Below are positions 41,351 to 50,291 of a DNA stretch of 54,733 nt, in pieces; the stretch's first letter is position 1; every line of letters begins with the position of its first letter. The notes under the pieces are model-generated. The model was not told where the DNA came from. It searched no databases and saw nothing but the letters and a program-made list of their open reading frames with translations. Origin of the DNA: an uncultured Lachnospiraceae bacterium (GTDB taxonomy: Bacteria; Bacillota; Clostridia; Lachnospirales; Lachnospiraceae); assembly GCA_910584205.1 (NCBI GenBank), contig CAJUAA010000029.1, positions 1-54,733 on the forward strand. Reading direction: 5' to 3'. Made by a program: the position numbers and the translations under genes.

Positions 41351-42493
41351 ATGGGGCTTGATTTTGGCAGACCACAAAACAGTGTACAGACCGCTGTGCT
41401 GGAAGCGGAAAACGGTGTGGAAGTGGTGGAGAAGTACGATATCGTGGCGGACCGGCAGCAGATGAACACGGAGTTGACCGGCTCCCCGGAGGTGGATGCG
41501 CTGGCAAGCCAGATCCAGGTGTACGATCTTGAGACCATCGTCTCCTTTGGTTCGGAGGTGGCGGAGGAGATTTCCAAGGCGTCAGACGTGGTGCTGAACA
41601 GTATGAACCTGTCTCAGCTGGACGATTCCAGCGCCATGCTGAACCAGCTGGCGAAGATCATGTCCAAATTTGACATTGAGGAGATCAAGGAGAATCCTAC
41701 GCTGTTTGGAAAGCTGTTCGGCAATCTGAGAAAGCAGCTGGATAAGATCCTGGATAAATACCATACCATGGGGGAGGAAGTCGACAAGATCTATGTGCAG
41801 CTGAAGCAGTATGAATCGGAGATCAAACAGTCCAACCGGAAGCTGAACCAGATGTTTGACGCCAATGTCAATTATTATCACGATCTTGTCAAATATATTC
41901 TTGCGGGAGAGCAGGGCTGCAGGGAAATCTCGGATTACATTGCCAAACGGGAGCAGGACATGGCGGCAAACGGGGACCAGTCCATCCAGTTTGAGATCCA
42001 GAGCCTGAATCAGGCACTGATGATGCTGGAGCAGCGGACGCAGGATCTGCGGATCGCGGAGAATGTGGCCATGCAGTCTATTCCCATGATCAAGACCATG
42101 GAGTTCAGCAACATGAACCTGGTGCGGAAGATCAATTCCGCCTTCATCATTACGCTTCCCGTGTTCAAGCAGGCGCTGGCACAGGCGATCATGCTGAAGA
42201 GACAGAGGATCCAGGCGGAAGCCATGTCCGCGCTGGATGAGAAGACCAATGAGATGCTGATACGCAATGCGCGCAACACGGTGGAACAGTCCAAGATGAC
42301 CGCGCAGCTTGCGTCAGGAAGCTCGATCAGGATCGAGACGTTGGAAACAACCTGGAGGACCATCGTAAGCGGTATCGACGAGACGAAGCAGATTCAGGAG
42401 AACGCCAGAAAGCAGCGTTCGGAGGATCAGCTGAGGCTGGAGCATATCAAAGAGGAGTTCAACAGGATGTATCATATGCCAGATAAAAAGTAG
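41351..42493 (+). CDS. telA: TelA-family toxic anion resistance protein
   Basis: A 380-residue, mostly helical protein of the TelA/KlaA family linked to tellurite and other toxic-anion or stress resistance. Seen: VDALASQIQVYD and the FGSEVAEEISKASD start, long amphipathic helices between about 100 and 330, and the conserved MEFSNMNLVRKINSAFIITLPVFKQA region. No membrane segment. ATG 41351 is favoured over the TTG two codons earlier because it sits at normal distance from AGAGAGG. It lies between yceG and the first terD gene, as in the Bacillus cluster. Confidence 0.92.
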   Translation: MGLDFGRPQNSVQTAVLEAENGVEVVEKYDIVADRQQMNTELTGSPEVDALASQIQVYDLETIVSFGSEVAEEISKASDVVLNSMNLSQLDDSSAMLNQLAKIMSKFDIEEIKENPTLFGKLFGNLRKQLDKILDKYHTMGEEVDKIYVQLKQYESEIKQSNRKLNQMFDANVNYYHDLVKYILAGEQGCREISDYIAKREQDMAANGDQSIQFEIQSLNQALMMLEQRTQDLRIAENVAMQSIPMIKTMEFSNMNLVRKINSAFIITLPVFKQALAQAIMLKRQRIQAEAMSALDEKTNEMLIRNARNTVEQSKMTAQLASGSSIRIETLETTWRTIVSGIDETKQIQENARKQRSEDQLRLEHIKEEFNRMYHMPDKK

Positions 42494-42512
42494 GTGACAG
42501 GAGGAAGATGTT

Positions 42513-43094
42513 ATGCCAATCAATCTGACAAAAGGACAAAAAGTGGATTTGACAAAAGGAAACCCGGGGCTGAAAAAGCTGATGGTCGGTCTGGGATGGG
42601 ACGTCAACGCGTTTGATTCCGGCGCGGATTTCGACCTGGACGCGGCGGCCTTCATGCTGGGTGACAACGGAAAGTGCCCGACGGAGAAGGAATTTATCTT
42701 TTATGGAAACCTGACCCATCCCAGCGAGGCTCTGAAGCACATGGGTGACAACCTGACCGGAGAGGGCGAAGGAGACGACGAGCAGATTTTTGTGGATTTG
42801 TCCAAAATCCCGTCCAATGTATCAAAGGTCGCGTTTACGGTAACAATTTATGAAGCAGAGTCCAGAGGGCAGAATTTCGGACAGGTGTCCAATTCCTTTA
42901 TCCGCATTGTGGATGAAAGCACAGGGCAGGAGCTGATCCACTATGATCTGGGAGAGGATTTTTCCATTGAGACGGCGGTCGTGGTAGGCGAGCTTTACAA
43001 ATACAACGGAGAGTGGAAGTTCAATGCCATCGGAAGCGGCTTCCAGGGTGGCCTGGCGGCGCTGTGCGGCCATTACGGAATTGAAGTAGCATAA
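42513..43094 (+). CDS. terD: TerD-family protein 1
   Basis: A 193-residue TerD-domain protein starting MPINLTKGQKVDLTK. The calcium-binding acidic loops are present: DFDLDAAAFML near residue 35 and HMGDNLTGEGEGDDEQ near 75. TerD proteins are calcium-sensitive scaffolds of the Ter stress response. AGGAGG lies before the ATG. It is about two-thirds identical by eye to the next gene, so the pair reflects a fairly recent duplication. Confidence 0.94.
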   Translation: MPINLTKGQKVDLTKGNPGLKKLMVGLGWDVNAFDSGADFDLDAAAFMLGDNGKCPTEKEFIFYGNLTHPSEALKHMGDNLTGEGEGDDEQIFVDLSKIPSNVSKVAFTVTIYEAESRGQNFGQVSNSFIRIVDESTGQELIHYDLGEDFSIETAVVVGELYKYNGEWKFNAIGSGFQGGLAALCGHYGIEVA

Positions 43095-43169
43095 GGCAGA
43101 GCATGAACTTTGACAGGATCAGCCACGAATACAGCACATGGCTGAAAGACTCAGTAAGGAGGATATAAG

Positions 43170-43751
43170 ATGCCAGTAAATCTTCAGAAAGGTCAGAAAG
43201 TAAGTCTGACAAAAGGAAATCCCGGCCTGAAAAAGGTAGTGGTCGGCCTGGGATGGGATGTGAACCAGTTTGATACAGGAGGAGACTTTGACCTGGACGC
43301 AGCGGCGTTCCTGCTGACGGACGGCGGAAAGGTCAGCGGGTCGGAGGACTTTGTATTTTATGGAAATCTGAAGCATCCGTCGGGCTGTGCAGAGCACATG
43401 GGGGACAATCTGACCGGCGCGGGAGAAGGAGACGATGAGCAGATCAGGATCGATCTTTCCCTGGTGCCGGCGAATATCTCAAAGATTGCATTTACGGTCA
43501 CGATCTATGAGGCGGAGGCCAGAAGACAGAACTTCGGTCAGGTGAACAACGCGTTCATCCGGATTTACAACGAAGAGACCGGAGAGGAGATGCTCCGGTA
43601 CGATCTGGGAGAGGACTTCTCCATTGAGACGGCGGCGGTATTCGGAGAACTCTATAAAAACGGCAGCGAGTGGAAGTTCAACGCCATCGGAAGCGGCTTC
43701 CAGGGCGGCCTGGCGGCGCTGTGCGCGAATTTCGGCGTTGACGTGGAATAA
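43170..43751 (+). CDS. terD: TerD-family protein 2
   Basis: A 193-residue TerD-domain paralogue of the preceding gene with the same length and loops (DFDLDAAAFLL; HMGDNLTGAGEGDDEQ) and a nearly identical C-terminus (WKFNAIGSGFQGGLAALC). AGGAGG lies before the ATG. It probably forms mixed assemblies with its neighbours. Confidence 0.94.
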   Translation: MPVNLQKGQKVSLTKGNPGLKKVVVGLGWDVNQFDTGGDFDLDAAAFLLTDGGKVSGSEDFVFYGNLKHPSGCAEHMGDNLTGAGEGDDEQIRIDLSLVPANISKIAFTVTIYEAEARRQNFGQVNNAFIRIYNEETGEEMLRYDLGEDFSIETAAVFGELYKNGSEWKFNAIGSGFQGGLAALCANFGVDVE

Positions 43752-43790
43752 GACATGTCTGCCCGGGCAGTATGCCCGGGCGGATGTCAG
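43752..43790 (+). other. Strong hairpin between terD genes 2 and 3
   Basis: GCCCGGGCA (43761-43769) and TGCCCGGGC (43773-43781) form a 9-bp stem with a three-base loop, extended by imperfect GACA/TGTC pairing. No U-tract follows, so it is more likely an mRNA processing or stability element that sets different levels for the downstream genes. Confidence 0.5.
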
Positions 43791-43814
43791 GATTAAGATC
43801 AGGAGGAAAGTAAC

Positions 43815-44408
43815 ATGTCAATCAGTTTGAAGAAAGGACAGAAGGTCAGTCTGTCCAAAGAAAATCCGGGACTCTCCCGGGTGGTTGTGGGCCTTGGATG
43901 GGATGAGGTAAAACGGTCCAAGGGGCTGAATTTCCTGGCTCCGAAGCCGGCGCCCATCGACTGCGACGCATCTGCGATCCTGCTCCATGACGGAAAACTT
44001 GTATACAAAGAGGATGTTGTGTATTTCGGAAACCTGCGTCATCCCACGGGGACGGTCCAGCATATGGGCGACAACCTGACCGGCGCGGGAGAAGGGGACG
44101 ACGAGCAGATCATCGTGGATCTTGCCTCCGTGCCTGCGGAATACGACAAGATCATCATTGTAGTCAACATCTATCAGGCGGTGCAGAGAAAGCAGCACTT
44201 CGGCATGATTCAGAATGCGTTTATCCGTCTGGTGGACGGAAGGAACAACAACGAGATGTGCAGATATAATCTGACGGAGGACTACAGCGGGATGACGGCC
44301 ATGATCTTTGGGGAGATTTACCGCCATAACGGGGAGTGGAAGTTCAATCCGGTGGGTCAGGGAACGACAGATCCCGGCCTGGGAGAGATGATCCGCAGAT
44401 ACATGTAG
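43815..44408 (+). CDS. TerD-family protein 3, divergent
   Basis: A 197-residue TerD-domain protein more distant from the other two and closer in style to Bacillus YceC/TerE-type members. It has an insertion (KRSKGLNFLAPKPAPIDCDA) before the first metal loop, which here reads IDCDASAILL instead of FDLDAAAFLL, so calcium binding there may be altered. The second loop HMGDNLTGAGEGDDEQ is intact. The C-terminus also differs (GQGTTDPGLGEMIRRYM). AGGAGG precedes the ATG. Confidence 0.92.
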   Translation: MSISLKKGQKVSLSKENPGLSRVVVGLGWDEVKRSKGLNFLAPKPAPIDCDASAILLHDGKLVYKEDVVYFGNLRHPTGTVQHMGDNLTGAGEGDDEQIIVDLASVPAEYDKIIIVVNIYQAVQRKQHFGMIQNAFIRLVDGRNNNEMCRYNLTEDYSGMTAMIFGEIYRHNGEWKFNPVGQGTTDPGLGEMIRRYM

Positions 44409-44440
44409 CAATTACACAGACCTATGGTTTGCAGCTGTTC

Positions 44441-44472
44441 AAAGCCGGGCGGAAATCTTCCGGTAAGGCTTT
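44441..44472 (+). other. Hairpin between the third terD gene and the ATPase gene
   Basis: Nested pairing AAAGCC/GGCTTT (44441-44446, 44467-44472) around CGGAA/TTCCG. Without a U-tract it is probably a processing or partial-termination signal within the operon. Confidence 0.4.
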
Positions 44473-44510
44473 GGACAGTTTATTTTAAACGACCTTTGAG
44501 GAGATAGATG

Positions 44511-47171
44511 ATGAAATTTAATGGACTGACAGACCAGGAAGTGGAAGCTTCCAGGCAAAAATATGGAACCAATGAGATACCGGATTCGGAACCGACCACG
44601 TTCTGGGACGAGTTCAAGGAAACGTTCGGTGATCCGATGATCCGGATCCTGCTGGCCATAGCGGCGCTTATGATCGTAATGTTCTTCCTGGGCTATGCGG
44701 AGATCTACGAACCGCTGGGAACGATCGTCGCCGTGCTGATTGTTGCCTTCGTATCGGCGAAAACAGGTGTGGCGAGCGATACGAAATACCGGGAGCTGAA
44801 AGACCGTACCGAGAAGGAACACTGTAAGGTATACCGAAACGGCAGGGTGATGGTCGTCAACGTGGATGACGTGGTTGTGGGAGACAAGGTGCTTCTGCAG
44901 TCCGGAGACAAGGTGCCGGCGGACGGTGTTCTCGTGTCCGGAAGTCTCAGAGTGGACAATTCCGCACTGAACGGAGAGGCGGAGGAATGTAAGAAGACGG
45001 CGGCAGAGGAAGATTTTCAGCTGGCGGACGACATTACCGGCGATACGTTTGTGGATGCGCATTCTCTGTTCCGCGGAGCGGTGATTTTTGACGGAGAAGG
45101 CGTCCTGGACGTGCGGAAGGTGGGCCTGAAGACCATGATGGGCCGGATGGCGGATGAGATGCAGGGAGACGAAGTGGATTCCCCGCTGAAGGTGAAGCTG
45201 TCCAAACTGGCAGGCCAGATCTCGGTGTTTGGCTATGTGGGCGCGACGGTAATCGCCATCCTGTATTTTGCCTATTTTATCGTGTCTGCAGGAGGAGTTT
45301 CCGCTTACTTCGCTCTGGGAGCGGAGCAGATCATCAAAGATGTTGTGGAGGCGGTATCTCTGGCCATCGTCATCATTGTCTGTGCGGTGCCTGAGGGCCT
45401 GCCGCTGATGATCTCTCTGGTTTTGATGCAGAACACCAGCAAAATGCTGGATCACAACGTACTGGTGAGAAAGGCGGAGGGGATCGAGACCGCCGGTTCT
45501 CTGAATATCCTGTTCAGCGACAAGACAGGAACGATTACCAAAGGAAGCCTTGAGGTGGTGGAGTTCTTTACGGCGGACGGTAAGGTGATCCCGATTCCGG
45601 AGCTTTCCGGCCATGCGGGGGTGAAAAAGCTTCTGGATCTTGCCATTGGAAAAAATACACAGTCCATGTTTGATTCCAGCCATAAGGTCATCGGCGGAAA
45701 CGCCACCGACCAGGCGCTGATGAAGTTCATCGGGGAGGATACCTTCCGCGGGCTGGAGGCGGACAAAGACTGCCATATCTCTGCTTCTCAGGGTTTTAAC
45801 TCCATGAACAAGTTCAGCCAGGCAAGGATTGACCAGGCCGGCAAAACTTTCTACAAAGGCGCTCCGGAGCGCCTTCTGGCAAAGGCGCAGAAGTATCTGG
45901 ACGGGGACGGTAATGTACAGTCCATGGATCTGGACGTTTTGAACCGGAAGATCGACGAACTGGCGGCCAGGGCCATGCGCGTACTGGCGTTCGGCTATTC
46001 GGAGAAAGAGCTGGTGGAGAATACGATCCATGAGGACCTGGTCATCATCGGCCTTGTGGCGATCCGGGATGATGTGAGGCCAGAGGCAAGAGACGCCATC
46101 GCCGAGGTGAGAAGCGCGGGCATCCAGGTGGTTATGATTACCGGAGACCGTCTGGAGACGGCGGTTGCCATCGCAAAGGACGCAGGGCTTCTGAAGAGCG
46201 ATTCGGAGCGGGCGCTGACTTCCGCGCAGCTGAACGAAATGTCTGATGAAGAGGTGAAAAAGATCATTCCGCAGATCCGTGTGATCGCCCGGGCGCTTCC
46301 CACGGACAAATCCAGAATGGTAAGACTGTGCCAGGAGATGAATCTGGTGGTCGGCATGACCGGCGACGGCGTGAACGATTCTCCGGCGCTTAAGAGAGCC
46401 GATGTGGGCTTTGCCATGGGCAGCGGGACAGAGGCCGCGAAGGAAGCAGGCGAGATCGTTATCCTGGACGATAACTTCAAGTCCATCAAGGACGCGATCT
46501 GGTATGGCAGGACCATCTATCACAATATATTGAAATTCTGTAAATTCCAGCTGGTTATCAACGTGGCAGCGGTCGTGGTCAGTGCGGTGGCGCCGTTCTT
46601 CGGCGTGGAGGAACCGCTGAAGGTGACGCATCTTTTGTTTGTCAACCTGGTTATGGACGGCCTTGGAGCGATCATGCTGGGTAACGAGCCGGCGCTGGAG
46701 GAATATATGCGGGAGAAGCCCAGGAGAAGAGACGAAAGCATTATAAGCCGAAAGATGGCTGTACAGATCGGCGTGATGGGGGCATGGCTGACGGTCATCA
46801 GTTTTGTCTATCTGAAGTTTCCATTTTTTGCTGGATTTTTTGAAAATGAAGACCAGCATCTGACTGGATATTTCGTCCTGTTTATCGTGAGCGCGCTCTT
46901 CAACGGCTTCAATGTCAGGGATGAGCGGTTTGGCATTTTCAGGGGGTTGAATGAGAACACCGGATTTATGAAAGTATTCTTTATCATCATTCTGGTTCAG
47001 GCACTGATCGTCAATGCGGCTCTTGTGCCCCTGCAGGTATTTACCTGGATCGGCAACATGTTCAGCTGCGTTCCGTTCGGCATCAGAGGATGGATTGTGG
47101 TGATCCTGCTGGCGGCGACGATGATCCCGGTGGATCTTGTGAGAAAAGTGCTGTCAGGAAAGGAACAATGA
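44511..47171 (+). CDS. P2-type (PMCA-like) calcium-transporting ATPase
   Basis: An 886-residue P-type ATPase with the full set of motifs: TGE-like NGEAEE actuator loop, CAVPEGLP in membrane helix 4 (PEGLP typical of calcium pumps), phosphorylated D in SDKTGTITKG (about residue 337), KGAPE, and GDGVNDSPALKRADVGFAMG. About ten membrane helices. GAGGAG is seven bases from ATG 44511 and four from ATG 44508. It lies 100 bp after the third terD gene and its last bases overlap the HAD gene start. In the Ter context it should set cytoplasmic calcium, the ion that TerD proteins bind. Confidence 0.93.
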   Translation: MKFNGLTDQEVEASRQKYGTNEIPDSEPTTFWDEFKETFGDPMIRILLAIAALMIVMFFLGYAEIYEPLGTIVAVLIVAFVSAKTGVASDTKYRELKDRTEKEHCKVYRNGRVMVVNVDDVVVGDKVLLQSGDKVPADGVLVSGSLRVDNSALNGEAEECKKTAAEEDFQLADDITGDTFVDAHSLFRGAVIFDGEGVLDVRKVGLKTMMGRMADEMQGDEVDSPLKVKLSKLAGQISVFGYVGATVIAILYFAYFIVSAGGVSAYFALGAEQIIKDVVEAVSLAIVIIVCAVPEGLPLMISLVLMQNTSKMLDHNVLVRKAEGIETAGSLNILFSDKTGTITKGSLEVVEFFTADGKVIPIPELSGHAGVKKLLDLAIGKNTQSMFDSSHKVIGGNATDQALMKFIGEDTFRGLEADKDCHISASQGFNSMNKFSQARIDQAGKTFYKGAPERLLAKAQKYLDGDGNVQSMDLDVLNRKIDELAARAMRVLAFGYSEKELVENTIHEDLVIIGLVAIRDDVRPEARDAIAEVRSAGIQVVMITGDRLETAVAIAKDAGLLKSDSERALTSAQLNEMSDEEVKKIIPQIRVIARALPTDKSRMVRLCQEMNLVVGMTGDGVNDSPALKRADVGFAMGSGTEAAKEAGEIVILDDNFKSIKDAIWYGRTIYHNILKFCKFQLVINVAAVVVSAVAPFFGVEEPLKVTHLLFVNLVMDGLGAIMLGNEPALEEYMREKPRRRDESIISRKMAVQIGVMGAWLTVISFVYLKFPFFAGFFENEDQHLTGYFVLFIVSALFNGFNVRDERFGIFRGLNENTGFMKVFFIIILVQALIVNAALVPLQVFTWIGNMFSCVPFGIRGWIVVILLAATMIPVDLVRKVLSGKEQ

Positions 47172-47944
47172 CGGTATTTCACGCGGATCTGGACAATACG
47201 CTGATCTATTCCTGCAGGCATGAGATTGGAAGAGAGAAGACGAATGTGGAACTTTACGAGGGCAGACAGGTCTCGTTTATGACCGAAGCGTCTTCTCGTC
47301 TTCTGAGAAAAGTGCGGGAAAAAGCCGTGTTCGTGCCTGTGACCACCCGGACCAGGGAGCAGTATGACCGGATCGATCTGAAAACAGGCGTTCCGGATTA
47401 TGCGCTGGTGTGCAACGGAGGGGTGCTGCTGAAGCAGGACGAGGAGATTCCGGAATGGTATGAGGAATCTCTCCGGATGATAAAAGGAAGCCGCAGGGAA
47501 TTCCGGCGTGCCATGGACTATATGCGGGAGGACCGGGACCGTCTTCTTGAGGTGAGGAATATCCGGGATTTGTTTTTGTTTACCAAGAGCAGCTGTCCTT
47601 TGAAGAGCGCGGAGCACATGAGGGAAAGGCTGGATTTGTCTCTTGTGAATATTTTTACAAACGGAACCAAGGTATACGTACTGCCGAAAGGACTTGACAA
47701 GGGTACTGCTGTGCGCAGGTTCAGGGAATACATAAAAGCGGATCGGGTCATTGCGGCGGGGGACAGTGTATTTGATGTGCCGATGCTGCGGGAAGCCGAC
47801 CTGGCGTATGCACCGGAGCGTCTGAAGGCGGAAGCGCTTCCCGAGGGACATGTGAAAGGGGTCCCGGAGAGCGAGCTGTTTTCAGATGTACTGCTTCGAG
47901 GGGTTCTGGCGGCGCTGTCCGATTGTGAAAAACGTATGATATAA
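47168..47944 (+). CDS. HAD-superfamily hydrolase of the Ter module
   Basis: A 258-residue haloacid-dehalogenase-fold phosphatase. Motif I is ADLDNTL (D7, D9), motif II VTTRT near residue 58, motif III K in LPKGLDKGTA near 178, and motif IV GDSVFDVPML near 198, with a Cof-type cap between II and III. Its ATG overlaps the ATPase stop (ATGA), showing translational coupling. HAD phosphatases are part of the predicted Ter metabolite pathway, so dephosphorylation of a sugar-phosphate or nucleotide-like intermediate is likely. The start at 47168 is chosen over upstream in-frame codons because of that coupling. Confidence 0.88.
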   Translation: MTVFHADLDNTLIYSCRHEIGREKTNVELYEGRQVSFMTEASSRLLRKVREKAVFVPVTTRTREQYDRIDLKTGVPDYALVCNGGVLLKQDEEIPEWYEESLRMIKGSRREFRRAMDYMREDRDRLLEVRNIRDLFLFTKSSCPLKSAEHMRERLDLSLVNIFTNGTKVYVLPKGLDKGTAVRRFREYIKADRVIAAGDSVFDVPMLREADLAYAPERLKAEALPEGHVKGVPESELFSDVLLRGVLAALSDCEKRMI

Positions 47945-47967
47945 GCGACAGATGGGGGAACAGAGTA

Positions 47968-50094
47968 ATGGAGGAAAAGAAATTTATCAGTCCGATGGGC
48001 AGTATTCATATGGTGCCTATGGATGTGATCGAGGGATTTGAGGTGCGTCCGGGCATTTATGCCCTGAACGGCGCCACGGCGATCCCGGTGGGAGTGAATT
48101 TTACGGTGCATTCTTTTGGTGCCACATCCTGTGAACTTCTGCTTTTTCGCCGGGAGGAGGAGGAGCCCTATGCGGTGCTGCCGTTTTTGGAGCATTACCG
48201 GATCGGAAATGTATATTCCATGATCGTCTTCGGGCTGAACATCCGGGATTTTGAGTACGCCTACCGGCTGGACGGCCCGTATGACCCGCCCAAAGGCCTG
48301 CTGTTTGACAAAAATCATGTGCTTCTGGATATTTACGCCAAGGCGGTGACCGGACAGAGCCAGTGGGGCAGGCACCGGAAGGAGGGGACGTTCTACAAGG
48401 CGAGAGTCGTAAAGGACGATTTTGAATGGGGAAAGGATCAGAATCCGCTGATCCCCATGGAGGACCTGATCATCTATGAGATGCATGTGAGAGGCTTCAC
48501 AAAGCACGGCTCCTCCAATGTGGAATACCCGGGAACCTTTGCGGGGCTGATGGAGAAGATTCCGTATCTGAAGGAGCTGGGAGTCAACGCGGTGGAGCTG
48601 ATGCCCATCTTTGAATTTGACGAGATGAAGGACAGCCGGATGGTGGACGGACATCAGGTGGTGGATTACTGGGGCTATAATACGGTCAGCTTCTTCGCTC
48701 CGAACACCAGTTACAGCGGCTCTACCGAGTACAACCGGGAAGGAACCGAGTTAAAGCGGCTCATCCGGGCGCTCAATGAGAACGGCATTGAATGCTTTCT
48801 GGACGTGGTGTTCAACCACACGGCGGAAGGAAACGAACAGGGGCCCTGCTTTTCCTTTAAGGGATTTGACAACAACATTTACTACATGCTGACGCCGGAC
48901 GGGCATTATTACAATTTCAGCGGCTGCGGCAATACGCTGAACTGCAATCATCCGATCGTCCAGCAGATGATACTGGAATGCCTCCGTTACTGGACGACCG
49001 CCTATCATGTGGACGGCTTTCGTTTTGACCTTGCCAGTATCCTGGGGCGCAACGAAGACGGCTCTCCCATGAGCAAGCCGCCGCTTCTGCAGAGCCTGGC
49101 CTTTGATCCGATACTGGGCAATGTGAAGCTGATCGCGGAAGCGTGGGATGCGGGCGGGCTTTATCAGGTGGGAAGTTTTCCGTCCTGGAACCGGTGGGCC
49201 GAGTGGAACGGACGCTACCGGGATGACATGCGCAGTTATCTGAAAGGAGATTACGGCATGTCCCGTACGGCGGCGAACCGGATCACCGGGTCGCTGGATA
49301 TGTACGGGCGGGAGGAGAGAGGCCATAATGCCTCGGTGAATTTTCTGAACTGCCATGACGGGTTTACACTCTGGGATCTGTATTCCTACAGCGAGAAGCA
49401 CAACGAAGCCAACGGCTGGAGAAATACCGACGGGAGCAACGACAACCGGAGCTGGAACTGCGGCGTGGAGGGGGAGACGGACAACGAAGAGGTCCTTGCT
49501 CTGCGCAGGAGGCTGGCAAAAAACGCGTTCACGGTGCTGATGCTCAGCCGGGGGACGCCCATGTTTCTGGCGGGAGATGAATTCCTGAACACGCAGTACG
49601 GCAATAACAACGCCTACTGTCAGGACAACGAGATCTCCTGGCTGGACTGGAGTTTTCTTGAGAAGAACCGGGAGCATTTTGAGTATGTGAAAAATGTCAT
49701 AAGGATACGGAAAAAGCACGATGTAATCCGAAGGGCCGCCGGAAGCTGTTCTCTGGGCTTTCCGGAAATCCAGGTGCAGGGACCGGATGAGCATACAAAG
49801 GTGCTGCGGGTCATCTATGCGGGCAGAAGCCATGAGGACAGAGGGGACGATGTGGTGTGCCTGGCGGTCAATGTGTTCTGGGAGGAGCAGGAGTTCCGAC
49901 TCCCGTCCCTGCCCTCCTGGATGGGATGGACCGTAGAGGCGGATTCTTTCGGAACCTATCTTCCAAATGGAATCCCCGAATCCCGGGCCTGCCTTCTGGA
50001 AAGCGACGTGGTCCGTATGGGCCCCCGTTCGACGCTTGTGCTGTCCTGCTGCGACCGACATATGCAGGGTTTCGGCGGACAGAGGGCGAAATAA
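47968..50094 (+). CDS. glgX: Glycogen debranching enzyme (GH13, GlgX/isoamylase type)
   Basis: A 708-residue GH13 enzyme with an N-terminal CBM48 domain (about 20-130), a catalytic barrel and a C-terminal beta domain. Catalytic residues: nucleophile D354 in GFRFDLAS, acid/base E391 in LIAEAWD, and D464 in NCHDGFT; family strand VFNHTAEG is present. It hydrolyses alpha-1,6 branches of glycogen. It starts 23 bp after the HAD gene behind GGGGGA, with no promoter or terminator visible between, so it may be read from the Ter operon. A short hairpin (CCGGC/GCCGG, 50105-50125) with TTTTAT follows. Confidence 0.94.
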   Translation: MEEKKFISPMGSIHMVPMDVIEGFEVRPGIYALNGATAIPVGVNFTVHSFGATSCELLLFRREEEEPYAVLPFLEHYRIGNVYSMIVFGLNIRDFEYAYRLDGPYDPPKGLLFDKNHVLLDIYAKAVTGQSQWGRHRKEGTFYKARVVKDDFEWGKDQNPLIPMEDLIIYEMHVRGFTKHGSSNVEYPGTFAGLMEKIPYLKELGVNAVELMPIFEFDEMKDSRMVDGHQVVDYWGYNTVSFFAPNTSYSGSTEYNREGTELKRLIRALNENGIECFLDVVFNHTAEGNEQGPCFSFKGFDNNIYYMLTPDGHYYNFSGCGNTLNCNHPIVQQMILECLRYWTTAYHVDGFRFDLASILGRNEDGSPMSKPPLLQSLAFDPILGNVKLIAEAWDAGGLYQVGSFPSWNRWAEWNGRYRDDMRSYLKGDYGMSRTAANRITGSLDMYGREERGHNASVNFLNCHDGFTLWDLYSYSEKHNEANGWRNTDGSNDNRSWNCGVEGETDNEEVLALRRRLAKNAFTVLMLSRGTPMFLAGDEFLNTQYGNNNAYCQDNEISWLDWSFLEKNREHFEYVKNVIRIRKKHDVIRRAAGSCSLGFPEIQVQGPDEHTKVLRVIYAGRSHEDRGDDVVCLAVNVFWEEQEFRLPSLPSWMGWTVEADSFGTYLPNGIPESRACLLESDVVRMGPRSTLVLSCCDRHMQGFGGQRAK

Positions 50095-50104
50095 GGGCTT
50101 TTTT

Positions 50105-50133
50105 CCGGCGAAAACCGGATGCCGGGCATTTTA
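50105..50133 (+). terminator. Weak terminator after glgX
   Basis: CCGGC (50105-50109) pairs with GCCGG (50121-50125), followed by GCATTTTAT. The stem is short, so read-through is possible. Confidence 0.45.
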
Positions 50134-50149
50134 TAAAAGGATGCATTTC

Positions 50150-50259
50150 CTGAATGTGTACATAATACACAATTCAGATGCTGCGATATGACATAAAATT
50201 ATGCATTATTACAAAAATGCATGGGAGAAATTGCATTTTTCCTCATATAATTGTATAAT
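50150..50259 (+). promoter_or_regulatory. glgC promoter with upstream dyad
   Basis: -35 TTGCAT (50231-50236), 17-nt spacer, -10 TATAAT (50254-50259). Upstream is an imperfect dyad CTGAATGTGT (50150-50159) with ACACAATTCAG (50167-50177), and ATGCAT occurs three times nearby, giving possible regulator sites. Confidence 0.65.
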
Positions 50260-50291
50260 TGTACTATATAAATGAAAGAGAGGACCTTTCT

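Noticed and set aside
44439..46859. 806-codon antisense frame opposite the calcium ATPase gene
   Set aside because: The plus strand encodes a full P-type ATPase with all motifs; the antisense product is a His/Arg-rich shadow.
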